Shown here one piece after another: positions 44,582 to 52,972 of a stretch of 64,000 bases of DNA. This DNA comes from Bacteroidaceae bacterium (GTDB lineage: Bacteria; Bacteroidota; Bacteroidia; Bacteroidales; Bacteroidaceae), in the NCBI GenBank assembly GCA_017383485.1, contig JAFNXM010000005.1, positions 62,001-126,000 of the forward strand. Direction: 5' to 3'. The notes beneath the pieces were generated by a model. The model saw only the letters and a program-made list of their open reading frames with translations. It was not told the origin of the DNA and searched no databases. Both the position numbers and the translations under genes were made by a program. Numbering within the stretch: position 1 is the stretch's first letter; each line of letters opens with the position of its first letter.

Positions 44582-46111
44582 TCAATCCAGCTGAGTCTTG
44601 AAGAAAATAGCGTGACCCGTGCGGTGCTCCTCGGGAGGTAGCGCCATATAGTCGCGGAACAGGTCCTTCAGGTATTGATCTACGTTGGCGGGGGCTTTGA
44701 ATCGTTCGCCCTCGAATTCGATTTCGGTCAAGGGGAATACAGTGGCGCGCAAGTGTCTGTTGCCATTGCCGCTATTGTCCAGGGTGTTGGAGTAGTATTT
44801 GTCCTTTCGGCAGAACCATCCGCCGACTTTCCACAAGGTGGCAAAGAGGGCGCGCTTCATGCCGAAGTAAAATAGTTCGGCGGTAGAGCGCAGACTGTAG
44901 TAGTGCTGAGCGTGTAGAATCGCATTGGCACGGCAGTAACCACGGGCTACTTTGCGTGAAAATTTTGCGCCGAACGATGGCCATGCGGTCATGGGGAAGA
45001 TGTCGACAAACAGACCCTTTTCGTAGGAGAGGGAGAAGTCGTCGCCTGCTTCTACGATCAGTGAATTGTTGTCGCGGACTTTGTAGACCGGCATGCGCAT
45101 TTGTGGCTCCGTCTCGGGGCATTGCAGTGACAGATGCTTGGGCAGTTCGCGGCAGGCTTCGACCAATCGTGGCAGGTCCTCGACGGGTACGCAGATGTCT
45201 ATGTCGTCGTCCCAAGGAATAAAACCGCCGTGACGCACTGCGCCGAGTAGGGTGCCGCTGTCCAACCAATAGGGAATATTGTGGCGGTCGCAGAGCGTGG
45301 TGATTTCGCGCAAGATGTCCACCAGTTTGAGTTGCATCTGGCGCAAGTGTTTCTGATTGTGCTCTGCCAGGTTTTGTTTGAAATTGCCTTGTGGTTGTAT
45401 CTTCTTAGAGCTATCAGCCGCAGAAAGGTCAAGCCATTGGCAGAAAATAGGTAGGTCTTCGGGCGAGGTGAGCTTCTTGTTTTTCTCTTCGCCGTCTACC
45501 AAATGAATCGCGATGTTGGGTAGGTATTTTGCCACTACGCCGCAGTCGTCGGTCGCCTGGAATTGTGGGTCCTGCATAGCCAGTTCGAAGGCCTGTGCCA
45601 GGACTTCGCGGCGGAACGCCTGAGGTGTTTGCATACTGCGCAGGGTCGATCGCACCAGGGTGCCTTGTAACAGGTCGGCATCGGCGCGGACGATGGTGTC
45701 GGTCACGGGTTGTGCCACTGCCACGGCGCTGTGTTGTTCCAAGGCCTTACACACGCGGTCCACGATGGCATCTGATACCAACGGGCGAGCGGCGTCGTGC
45801 AACAGAAGGTTGACTACCCTGTCGGCATAAGCGCGCAGTGCTGCTTGAGTGGAGTCTGTGCGCTCGGCGCCGCCACACAGGATGTGCTTCACCTTGTGCC
45901 AGCCGCCGCGTGTCATCATTTCTTGCACTCTGTCCACATAGTCGGGATGCACCACTACGGCGATTTCGGCGATATGCTCGTTGCGGTCGAACGTGGCAAC
46001 GGCGTGTTCCAGCACGGTCTTGTCCCCGAGCATCAAGAACTGCTTGGGTTCGGGTGCGCCAAAGCGTTTGCCGACGCCTCCGGCCAGAACTACTGCGACA
46101 TTGGGAGTCAT
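44582..46111 (-). CDS. IspD-LicD fusion (cytidylyltransferase plus phosphotransferase)
   Basis: The protein has 509 residues. Residues 1 to about 232 are an IspD/TarI-type cytidylyltransferase with VVLAGGVGKRFG, PKQFLMLG, HDAARPLVSD and RSMQTPQAFRREVL. After a polar linker, residues about 260-509 are a LicD domain: LDSGTLLGAVRHGGFIPWDDDIDICV, VFVDIFPMTAW-like (GLFVDIFPMTAW) and a final ALPPEEHRTGHA. IspD-like enzymes make CDP-methylerythritol, CDP-ribitol or CDP-glycerol; LicD proteins pass phosphocholine or polyol phosphate to glycans. The fusion suggests that one polypeptide makes and uses the same CDP-activated group. The exact group is unknown. Confidence 0.88.
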   Translation of the reverse strand: MTPNVAVVLAGGVGKRFGAPEPKQFLMLGDKTVLEHAVATFDRNEHIAEIAVVVHPDYVDRVQEMMTRGGWHKVKHILCGGAERTDSTQAALRAYADRVVNLLLHDAARPLVSDAIVDRVCKALEQHSAVAVAQPVTDTIVRADADLLQGTLVRSTLRSMQTPQAFRREVLAQAFELAMQDPQFQATDDCGVVAKYLPNIAIHLVDGEEKNKKLTSPEDLPIFCQWLDLSAADSSKKIQPQGNFKQNLAEHNQKHLRQMQLKLVDILREITTLCDRHNIPYWLDSGTLLGAVRHGGFIPWDDDIDICVPVEDLPRLVEACRELPKHLSLQCPETEPQMRMPVYKVRDNNSLIVEAGDDFSLSYEKGLFVDIFPMTAWPSFGAKFSRKVARGYCRANAILHAQHYYSLRSTAELFYFGMKRALFATLWKVGGWFCRKDKYYSNTLDNSGNGNRHLRATVFPLTEIEFEGERFKAPANVDQYLKDLFRDYMALPPEEHRTGHAIFFKTQLD

Positions 46112-46257
46112 ATTTTATAGGGTTTTATTTCGTGATAAAAAGTCAAAGTGTGATGGCGATGCCATGCTTTCGTTTTGCTTGACCGCCCTTGCTGTTTTTA
46201 GTTTCACGCCTTGGTTTTTCAATTCCAAGCCATGGATTTTTATGCTCAAAGCGTGTA

Positions 46258-46324
46258 ATAAAAATTTCGCGACGTCTCGTTGAAAAAAAGTCTAACCTTT
46301 TTAAAAAAGGTCTAAGCTTTTTAA
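46258..46324 (+). repeat. Dispersed TTTCGCGACG element, copy I (1 unit)
   Basis: One unit (TTTCGCGACGTCTCGTTGA) followed by a tail AAAAAAAGTCTAACCTTTTT and AAAAAAGGTCTAAGCTTTTT. Its last bases coincide with the folK stop codon (46321-46323), so the element reaches to the very end of that gene. Confidence 0.83.
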
Positions 46325-46818
46325 AATTCCTCGGCGACTTTTTTCAATCCCTCCAAATCTATTTTTTCGAGCAACTCTTCCACCGTCTCTTTGTCGGGAT
46401 ACAGTCGTAATTTGGGAGCGACATCGCACAAGGGGCAAAGCACAAATGCACGCTCGCTGGTACGTGGGTGGGGCAGGGTCAGACGTGGTTCGTCCATCAC
46501 TACACCCTCCATCCATAGCAGGTCGATGTCTATCGTGCGGTCGGCATATTGTCCGTCGACGCTCTTGTGCCGGCGGCCCAGTTCGCGCTCGATTTCCTGC
46601 GTCACGTCGAGGATTTTCTCTGGCGTCAGGTCTGTGCGACACGCGACGGCGGCATTCAGAAACAAATGCTTGGACTCAAATCCCACAGGCGCCGTTTCGT
46701 AGAGCGCAGACCTGGCTTCGATGCGGCCTACCCGTTCATCAATCATCTCGATTGCACGACGCAGGTTCTCTTTGCGTTCGCCAGTATTTGCACCCAGTGC
46801 CAGATAGAGCATCTTCAT
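46321..46818 (-). CDS. folK: 2-amino-4-hydroxy-6-hydroxymethyldihydropteridine diphosphokinase
   Basis: The 165-residue HPPK enzyme transfers pyrophosphate from ATP to the folate pterin. Hallmarks are LALGANTGERKENLRRAI, ETAPVGFESKHLFLNAAV, and the signature YADRTIDIDLLWMEG followed by LTLPHPRTSERAFVL. Length is standard. It ends the ftsX-to-folK block, 21 bp after queA. The second Met (residue 3) is an equally good start. Confidence 0.95.
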   Translation of the reverse strand: MKMLYLALGANTGERKENLRRAIEMIDERVGRIEARSALYETAPVGFESKHLFLNAAVACRTDLTPEKILDVTQEIERELGRRHKSVDGQYADRTIDIDLLWMEGVVMDEPRLTLPHPRTSERAFVLCPLCDVAPKLRLYPDKETVEELLEKIDLEGLKKVAEEF

Positions 46819-46839
46819 CCTATGCCGTTTCTTCGAGGA

Positions 46840-47892
46840 TTAGTCTACGATCAAGAGGGCGTCGCCGTAGGGGCCGAATTGGTAGTCGCCGTCGAGCGCT
46901 TCCTGATAAGCCTTCATCGTGAAGTCGTAGTCGCCAAACGCTGCGGTGAGCATGAGCAACGTAGAGTAGGGCAGGTGGAAGTTGACGAGCATAGCATCAG
47001 CCACGGAGAAGTCGTATGGAGGGAAGATGAACTTGTTGGTCCAGCCTTCGAATTCCTTGATGCGGCAGTCGGCGCTCACGCTCGCTTCCAGTGCACGCTG
47101 TACGGTCGTACCGATGGCTACGATCTTGTGGCCGTTGTCCTTTGCTGTGTTGACAATACGGCAGCACTCAGCATCCACGAACATTTGCTCGGAGTCCATT
47201 TTGTGTTTGGTCAAATCCTCGACGTCTGTGTTGCGGAAGTTGCCCAAACCGCAGTGCAAAGTGACATAAGCAAAGTTGATACCCTTAATTTCCATGCGCT
47301 TCATGATTTGTTTGGAGAAGTGCAAACCTGCTGTAGGGGCAGTCACTGCGCCGATGTGCTTGGCAAAGATGCATTGGAAATCTTCCAGGTCTTGTTCTTC
47401 CGACTCACGACCGATGAAGCGAGGGATAGGCGCTTCGCCCAAAGCATAGAGCGACTGTACAAATTCTTCGTGCTCGCCGTCGTACAGGAAGCGCAGTGTG
47501 CGGCCACGGCTGGTAGTATTGTCGATCACTTCGGCTACGATAGAATTGTCTTCGCCAAAGTAAAGTTTGTTGCCGATACGAATCTTTCGTGCTGGGTCTA
47601 CGAGTACGTCCCACAGACGGAGTTCGCGGTTTAGTTCGCGTAGCAAGAATACCTCGATGCGTGCTCCAGTCTTCTCCTTGTTACCATAAAGGCGTGCGGG
47701 GAATACCTTTGTGTCGTTGAACACGAATACATCTTCTTCGTCGAAGTAGTCCAAAATATCCTTGAACATCTTGTGTTCGATTTCGCCAGTCTTGCGGTGC
47801 AACACCATCATTTTGCATTCGTCGCGATGGGGGGCTGGATACTTTGCGATTTTCTCTTCGGGAAGTTTGAACTTGAATTGTGAAAGTTTCAT
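46840..47892 (-). CDS. queA: S-adenosylmethionine:tRNA ribosyltransferase-isomerase
   Basis: The 350-residue enzyme moves the ribosyl part of SAM to preQ1 at tRNA position 34, the next-to-last step of queuosine synthesis. The N terminus [31 protein letters not shown] is typical, with [34 protein letters not shown] and [20 protein letters not shown] at the end. The ORF is open for 28 more codons, but those look unrelated and include the leader; 47892 matches homologues. A -7 box at 48017-48024 may give it its own transcript. Confidence 0.95.
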   Translation of the reverse strand: MKLSQFKFKLPEEKIAKYPAPHRDECKMMVLHRKTGEIEHKMFKDILDYFDEEDVFVFNDTKVFPARLYGNKEKTGARIEVFLLRELNRELRLWDVLVDPARKIRIGNKLYFGEDNSIVAEVIDNTTSRGRTLRFLYDGEHEEFVQSLYALGEAPIPRFIGRESEEQDLEDFQCIFAKHIGAVTAPTAGLHFSKQIMKRMEIKGINFAYVTLHCGLGNFRNTDVEDLTKHKMDSEQMFVDAECCRIVNTAKDNGHKIVAIGTTVQRALEASVSADCRIKEFEGWTNKFIFPPYDFSVADAMLVNFHLPYSTLLMLTAAFGDYDFTMKAYQEALDGDYQFGPYGDALLIVD

Positions 47893-48016
47893 ATCGTATA
47901 TTTTTTTCTGATTGTCGGGTATAATATATATAATAAGGTGTGGGTGTGAGCAGGTCTTGGCTCGTGTGTAAGGCACAAAGTGTAGACTGCAACATACTAC
48001 CCCCTCTGCGCATTGG

Positions 48017-48024
48017 CAAAGATA
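48017..48024 (-). promoter_or_regulatory. Possible internal promoter for queA-folK
   Basis: TATCTTTG on the minus strand, just past the truB stop (48034) and about 125 bp before queA. No clear -33 box. Confidence 0.4.
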
Positions 48025-48033
48025 AAATGTGCA

Positions 48034-48753
48034 CTAAGTGCGAGGTGTGGGCTCGGTTTCAACTTCGATTTGCTGCAACCAAAACTCAAATTGCTCCAGG
48101 GTCAGACAGTCTTGTATCGTGTATTCACCGACGCGTGTGCGGCGTAGGGCTGTCAGGTGCGCACCGCTTTGTAGTGCCTGGCCGATGTCGCGAGCCAGAG
48201 CGCGGATGTAGGTGCCTTTCGAGCAGACTACGCGAATGGTGATTTGCATCTTTTCCAGATCGTGGGCGATCAGACTGATTTCGTCGATGCGTAGGGGTTT
48301 GGCACGTAGTTCAACGTCTTCGCCTTTGCGCGCCAGGTCGTAGGCACGTTTGCCCTGCACTTTGCAAGCCGAGAAGGCGGGTGGCACCTGCATGATTTCG
48401 CCTACGAAAGTCTGCAATACGCGCTCGATTTCCTCGAGGGTAATATGTGCGGTGGGATAGGTAGCGTCTACTTCGTGTTCGAGGTCAAAACTTGGCGTCG
48501 TAGCACCCAGTTGCAAGGTGGCTTCGTATTCTTTCACGCCCGTTTGCAATCGTTCGATATCCTTAGTAGCGCGGCCTGTACAAATCACCATCACGCCAGT
48601 AGCCAGGGGGTCCAATGTGCCTGCATGGCCTACCTTGATTTTACGTCCGCGCATCTTTTGGGTGATGAGCCAACGCACCTTTGCCACCAGGCCAAAGGAA
48701 GTGATGCCATAGGCCTTGTCAAAAGTCAAAATCTGTCCGTCCAGAAAGTTCAT
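48034..48753 (-). CDS. truB: tRNA pseudouridine-55 synthase
   Basis: The 239-residue enzyme makes pseudouridine in the T-loop of tRNAs. It has the N-terminal GQILTFDKAYGITSFGLV, the catalytic Asp in HAGTLDPLATGVMVICTG, KEYEATLQLGATTPSFDLE, the PPAFSACKVQGKRAYDLAR loop and the C-terminal VVCSKGTYIRALARDIG. It is shorter than Escherichia coli TruB (314) because the C-terminal PUA-like domain is reduced, which is usual in this phylum. It is 32 bp downstream of uppP. Confidence 0.95.
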   Translation of the reverse strand: MNFLDGQILTFDKAYGITSFGLVAKVRWLITQKMRGRKIKVGHAGTLDPLATGVMVICTGRATKDIERLQTGVKEYEATLQLGATTPSFDLEHEVDATYPTAHITLEEIERVLQTFVGEIMQVPPAFSACKVQGKRAYDLARKGEDVELRAKPLRIDEISLIAHDLEKMQITIRVVCSKGTYIRALARDIGQALQSGAHLTALRRTRVGEYTIQDCLTLEQFEFWLQQIEVETEPTPRT

Positions 48754-48785
48754 CGTGAATCTATTTTTGTACGAGGATAGGGGCT

Positions 48786-49631
48786 TTACATAATTTCCAA
48801 CTTAATGCCGCAAAGCATCAAGACCAAGATCAAACCACCTGCGATGATGCGGTACCAACCAAAGGCAACGAAGCCATATTTTGAGACAAAGTTGATGAAG
48901 AACTTAATCGCCAGCATCGCTACGATAAAGGCTACGACGTTGCCAATAATCAGCGTGCTCAGATTGTCCATGATCAGTGCTGTGCCGCCAGTCGAAAGGA
49001 GTTTGTATATCTTGTAAACTGTAGCGCCAAACATAGTTGGTACGGCCAGGAAGAAGGAAAATTCTGCCGCAGCCTTACGTGTGAGACCCTGAGACATACC
49101 ACCGATGATCGTAGCCATTGAGCGCGACACACCAGGTATCATCGAGATACACTGAAACAAACCAATCATGAACGAACGCTTAGGCGTCATTTCGGTTTGC
49201 TCACTGCCCTTGTTGAACAGGCGGTCGCTGAAGAGCATAAAGATACCACCTACGACCAGCATCACTGCTACTACGGTCACGCTCTCGAGCATAGCATCGA
49301 TGGCGTCGCTGAAGAGTAGGCCGAATACGGCGGCGGGTACGAAGGCGATGAAGAGTTTCCAATAGAAGTCGAACTTGTGCAGCAAGCGTCCCACGGCATT
49401 TGCGCCCTCGGGGGCAGGTGTGTTGTTCAACTGAAAGAAGCGTTTCCAGTAGAGTACCAATACGGAGAGAATGGCGCCGAACTGTATGATAAAGGTGAAG
49501 GCTTTGACAAAGTCTGTACTCTCTACGCCCAACAAACCCTGGGTGATGATCATGTGGCCAGTGGATGATACGGGCAGGAATTCGGTCAATCCCTCGACGA
49601 TGGCGATAATTACGGTTTCTAACCAAGTCAT
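48786..49631 (-). CDS. uppP: Undecaprenyl-diphosphate phosphatase
   Basis: The 281-residue BacA-type membrane enzyme recycles the lipid carrier of peptidoglycan and surface polysaccharides. The two characteristic motifs are visible: [19 protein letters not shown] near residues 12-30 and [16 protein letters not shown] with its conserved Arg. About eight membrane helices are predictable. It lies between the DUF3098 gene (13-bp gap) and truB. Confidence 0.96.
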   Translation of the reverse strand: MTWLETVIIAIVEGLTEFLPVSSTGHMIITQGLLGVESTDFVKAFTFIIQFGAILSVLVLYWKRFFQLNNTPAPEGANAVGRLLHKFDFYWKLFIAFVPAAVFGLLFSDAIDAMLESVTVVAVMLVVGGIFMLFSDRLFNKGSEQTEMTPKRSFMIGLFQCISMIPGVSRSMATIIGGMSQGLTRKAAAEFSFFLAVPTMFGATVYKIYKLLSTGGTALIMDNLSTLIIGNVVAFIVAMLAIKFFINFVSKYGFVAFGWYRIIAGGLILVLMLCGIKLEIM

Positions 49632-49644
49632 ATTCCGCTAAGTT

Positions 49645-49908
49645 TTATTGTTTTTCTACGACGTCTGTTGTATTCTCGCCCTTGTCCTTTGGTTTGCGAA
49701 TGATAGCATACGCAATAAATAAATAGCCAAAGAAGCATACCACGGGGGCTACCTTGATGCGGCGTGCGCTAAAGATTTCGGGATTAAACTCAGTCTCGGT
49801 AGTACCGCTGCCAGACATCAAAATCAGTCCCAAAATGACAATGGCCATACCTACAGCCAGGAGGATGAAATTCATCTTGTCAAATGCGAAAACTCGTTTT
49901 TGTTTCAT
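49645..49908 (-). CDS. DUF3098 small membrane protein
   Basis: The 87 residues contain two membrane helices (about 11-30 and 52-70) joined by a loop with NPEIFSARRIKVAPVVC, as in DUF3098 proteins that follow ftsX in Bacteroidetes. An N-terminal KRVFAFDKMNF and a charged C terminus frame them. Function is unknown; its fixed place between ftsX and uppP hints at cell-envelope or division work. Confidence 0.88.
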   Translation of the reverse strand: MKQKRVFAFDKMNFILLAVGMAIVILGLILMSGSGTTETEFNPEIFSARRIKVAPVVCFFGYLFIAYAIIRKPKDKGENTTDVVEKQ

Positions 49909-49941
49909 GTCAAATATGAATTGTGATAGGTTTGTATTCTG

Positions 49942-50814
49942 TTAGTTGAGGAAAAGGTCGTTGCTGCGCATACGCAGGTAGTGATTGACCGAGAAGAATG
50001 CGCACAGCAGTGTCAGCACCAAGCCGCACACCAGCACGCTGCCCATGGTGAAGAGTGTCACATCGTTGGTCAGCAGCATCGCGATGTAGGTGTCTGTCTG
50101 CGACATGTACCAAATGCCTATACCGAGCAGTACATTGGCCATCGTAGCCGAGATGAAACCGATCCAGAAGGCTTGTCTCATGAACGGACGGCGGATGAAG
50201 CCCCAACGTGCTCCGACCAATCGCATCGAGTGTATCAGGAAGCGACGCGAATAGATACTCATGCGCATCGTATTGTGGATTAAGGCGAAAGTGATAAACG
50301 CCAACAGCGCAGCCACACTGAGCAAGATGGTACCAACCACGGGTATCGTCTTGTTGAGGTTGTCGATTTCTTCGATAGGATAAATCACGTCGGCCACCCA
50401 TGCGTTCTTCTTGATTTCGGGTGCTATCTTGTTGATACTATCCCCATTGGTGTACTCGCCGTGCAGGCGCAATTCGAGTTCGGCCAATATGGGATTGTCG
50501 TCGATGAATTCGCCAGGATTCATCTCCATGCTTTCATAGATTTCCTTGGCGCCCTCTTCTTTCGAGATGTACTTCATTTCCTTGACATACGCCTTGTTTT
50601 TCAACTCATTTTTCAAGGATTGCAGATCCTTGGCAGGGATGCTGTCCTTCAGCAGTACAGCCACGGGCATTTCCGAGCGTACCTGATTGCTGAAGTTGCC
50701 TGCGAGGGTTACAAAAAAGATGGCTCCGCCGAGCAGGATCAATACCAAAGTAGTACTGATGCACGTCATGATCGTATTATAGCTGCCACCGATTCTTTTT
50801 TTCTTTTTCGCCAT
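49942..50814 (-). CDS. ftsX: Cell division protein FtsX
   Basis: The 290-residue membrane protein starts MAKKKKRIGGSYNTIMTCIS. It has one N-terminal helix, a periplasmic domain of about 120 residues (KNELKNKAYVKEMKYISKEEGAKEI...NPILAELELRL), and three further helices with the FtsX/permease fold (NTMRMSIYSRRFLIHSMRLVGARWGFIRRPFM). With FtsE it activates septal peptidoglycan hydrolases. FtsE is not in the window. The ORF is open for 22 codons upstream, but the -7 box at 50878-50885 lies at that point. Confidence 0.93.
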   Translation of the reverse strand: MAKKKKRIGGSYNTIMTCISTTLVLILLGGAIFFVTLAGNFSNQVRSEMPVAVLLKDSIPAKDLQSLKNELKNKAYVKEMKYISKEEGAKEIYESMEMNPGEFIDDNPILAELELRLHGEYTNGDSINKIAPEIKKNAWVADVIYPIEEIDNLNKTIPVVGTILLSVAALLAFITFALIHNTMRMSIYSRRFLIHSMRLVGARWGFIRRPFMRQAFWIGFISATMANVLLGIGIWYMSQTDTYIAMLLTNDVTLFTMGSVLVCGLVLTLLCAFFSVNHYLRMRSNDLFLN

Positions 50815-50877
50815 AATTATGAGGTTCTTTTTATGATTTCTACGGTACGAAGTGGATACAATCCACCTAAATTCGTA

Positions 50878-50885
50878 CAAAGTTA
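50878..50885 (-). promoter_or_regulatory. ftsX operon -7 box
   Basis: TAACTTTG on the minus strand, 63 bp before the chosen ATG, likely driving ftsX-DUF3098-uppP-truB-queA-folK. Confidence 0.55.
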
Positions 50886-51043
50886 CAAAAGATTGCGAAT
50901 TTTTATGCCTTCTCCTGGCTTTTTAACACAGTTTTTATGCATTTTTCCCCGTTTTCCATCATTTTTGCCTCCAAATTTGCCGGTTCGGTGCTGTGTTGAA
51001 ATGCGGCAGTCGATAGGGGATAAAAAGTGGTAGTTTTAGGGCG

Positions 51044-51176
51044 GAAAAATTTTGCGACGCCTCGTTGAAATTTCGCGACGCCTCGTTGAAATTTCGCGAC
51101 GGCTCGTGAAAATTTTGCGACGGCTCGTGAAAAAAAGGTCTAATGTTTTTTCAACGAGGTCTAAGCTTTTTTTGAC
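51044..51176 (+). repeat. Dispersed TTTCGCGACG element, copy J (4 units)
   Basis: Four units (two with TTTTGCGACG, two with TTTCGCGACG) precede the 16-mer AGGTCTAATGTTTTTT and a second arm CAACGAGGTCTAAGCTTTTT. It lies in the divergent region between ftsX and the CoA-transferase gene, upstream of both. The remaining 50886-51424 holds promoters and A/T-rich sequence only. Confidence 0.9.
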
Positions 51177-51344
51177 GGGGTTAAATCATGGGATTTTTAG
51201 GCGTATCGTGTGGTGATTTTTTCGCCCTTTCGCAATTTGTGAAAGTGATGCTCTGTCGCCCCGATCTATTCCCTTTTTTTAGACAAAAAACAGGGTGGCT
51301 TCGTTGATTTGTTCGATTTTGTAGGCGAAACGGCTTAAAAAACG

Positions 51345-51383
51345 TAATTTTGCATGATTTTCCGTAGGAAAAATATATTTTTG
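51345..51383 (+). promoter_or_regulatory. CoA-transferase promoter region
   Basis: Two TAnnTTTG matches are present: TAATTTTG (51345-51352) and TATTTTTG (51376-51383). Each has a TTTTG about 23 bp upstream. The second is 42 bp from the ATG at 51425; both may be used. Confidence 0.5.
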
Positions 51384-51424
51384 CACAAATATTCGACAAA
51401 CACAGAAAAAATTAGACACTAAAC

Positions 51425-52927
51425 ATGAATATTCCCGAAATCACAGCAGCCGAAGCCGCATCGCAGATAGAGCATGGCGCCTTGATTGGCGTAGGCGGCT
51501 TTGGACCCGCAGGATCTCCCAAATATATCATTCCACAATTGGCACAGCGTGCGCGACAGGAGCATGCCGCTGGCCGACCCTTCAAGGTGAGCGTCGTGAC
51601 TGGCGCTTCGATTGGTGCAAGTTGCGACGGCGAACTGGCAGAAGCAGATGCCATCGACCGCAGATTTCCCTTCAGTGTCAACGCGCAACTGCGTCAGGCA
51701 TTCAACTCGGGACGTGTGCGCTACAACGACTTGAACCTGTCGGACAATGCCTCGCACCTGCGCCAGGGCGTGACGGGACAAATCGACTGGGGTATCATCG
51801 AGGCCTGCGATGTGCAAGAGATACATGGCCGCGTGCGTATCTATCTGACAGCAGGGATAGGTATCGCGCCCACGATCTGCCGCCTGGCAAAAAATGGCGT
51901 ATTCATCGAACTCAACGCCTGGCACTCCACACGCCTGATCGGTATGCACGACATCTACGAAATAGAGGCGCCGTGGTTTCGCTCACCTGTGCGTATCACA
52001 CAGCCTGTCGAACATATCGGTATGCCCTATATCGAGACGACGCCCGACCGCATCCGTGGCATCGTTTATACGAATGCGCCCGACGAAGCCCGCGAGATGT
52101 TGCCCGCTACGCCGGCTACGCTACAAATAGGTCAGAACCTGGCCGACTTCCTCGTGTGGAATATGAAACAAGGCTACATCTTCAAGGACCGATTGACCCT
52201 GCAAAGTGGTGTGGGTAGTGCGGCGAATGCTGTGGTCGGCGCCCTGGGTAGCCAACCCGACGTGCCCAACTTCAATATCTACACCGAGGTGCTGCAAGAA
52301 GAACCCTTGCGCTTGATCAGAGAAGGGCGCATCACTGCAGCATCTACCGGCGCACTGACCATCAGTAGCACGCATCTCAAGGACCTTTACGAAAATATCG
52401 ATCAATACCGCGGACGTTTGCTGTTGCGCCCTTCGGAGATATCAAACTGCCCCGAAATCATCGCGCGTCTTGGTATCTGTAGCATCAACACTGCTATCGA
52501 GGTGGACATCTACGGCCACGTGAATTCGACAAAGATCTGCGGATCGAAGATGATGAATGGTGTGGGTGGTTCGGCAGACTTCACTTGCAACGCGATGCTG
52601 GCTACTTTCACCTGCGCCTCGACCACAAAGGACGGCCGCATTAGTTCGATCGTCCCCTTCTGCTCTCATGTGGACCACACCGAACACTATGTCGACGCCA
52701 TCGTGACAGAATACGGCGTGGCAGACCTGCGCAACAAATGTGCGACGGAGCGTGCCGAGGCGATCATTGCCATAGCGCACCCCGACTACCGCCCTATCCT
52801 GCGCGAGTACCTTCGCATCGCACAACAAGGCGGCGGACACACACCACACGCCTTGTCCAAAGCATTTGCCATGCACGAGGCATTTATGAAGAAGGGCGAC
52901 ATGCGACTCACTACTTTCGAAGATTAA
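51425..52927 (+). CDS. Acetyl-CoA hydrolase / succinyl-CoA:acetate CoA-transferase
   Basis: The 500-residue enzyme belongs to the AarC/Ach1 group of class I CoA transferases. It has GVGGFGPAGSPK near the N terminus, GVGSAANAVVGAL, the catalytic Glu near residue 287 in FNIYTEVLQEE, and GVGGSADFTCNAML towards the end. In propionate/succinate- or acetate-forming Bacteroidales it swaps CoA between acetate and succinate, which fits fermentation. It starts the unit that continues into the GH3-like gene (45-bp gap). Confidence 0.92.
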   Translation: MNIPEITAAEAASQIEHGALIGVGGFGPAGSPKYIIPQLAQRARQEHAAGRPFKVSVVTGASIGASCDGELAEADAIDRRFPFSVNAQLRQAFNSGRVRYNDLNLSDNASHLRQGVTGQIDWGIIEACDVQEIHGRVRIYLTAGIGIAPTICRLAKNGVFIELNAWHSTRLIGMHDIYEIEAPWFRSPVRITQPVEHIGMPYIETTPDRIRGIVYTNAPDEAREMLPATPATLQIGQNLADFLVWNMKQGYIFKDRLTLQSGVGSAANAVVGALGSQPDVPNFNIYTEVLQEEPLRLIREGRITAASTGALTISSTHLKDLYENIDQYRGRLLLRPSEISNCPEIIARLGICSINTAIEVDIYGHVNSTKICGSKMMNGVGGSADFTCNAMLATFTCASTTKDGRISSIVPFCSHVDHTEHYVDAIVTEYGVADLRNKCATERAEAIIAIAHPDYRPILREYLRIAQQGGGHTPHALSKAFAMHEAFMKKGDMRLTTFED

Positions 52928-52972
52928 CGAGGTGAATACCTTTTCCAAAAACAATAAATACAGAACACACAA

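Noticed and set aside
47893..47976. 28-residue upstream extension of QueA
   Set aside because: Homologues start at MKLSQF; the extension shows no family resemblance.
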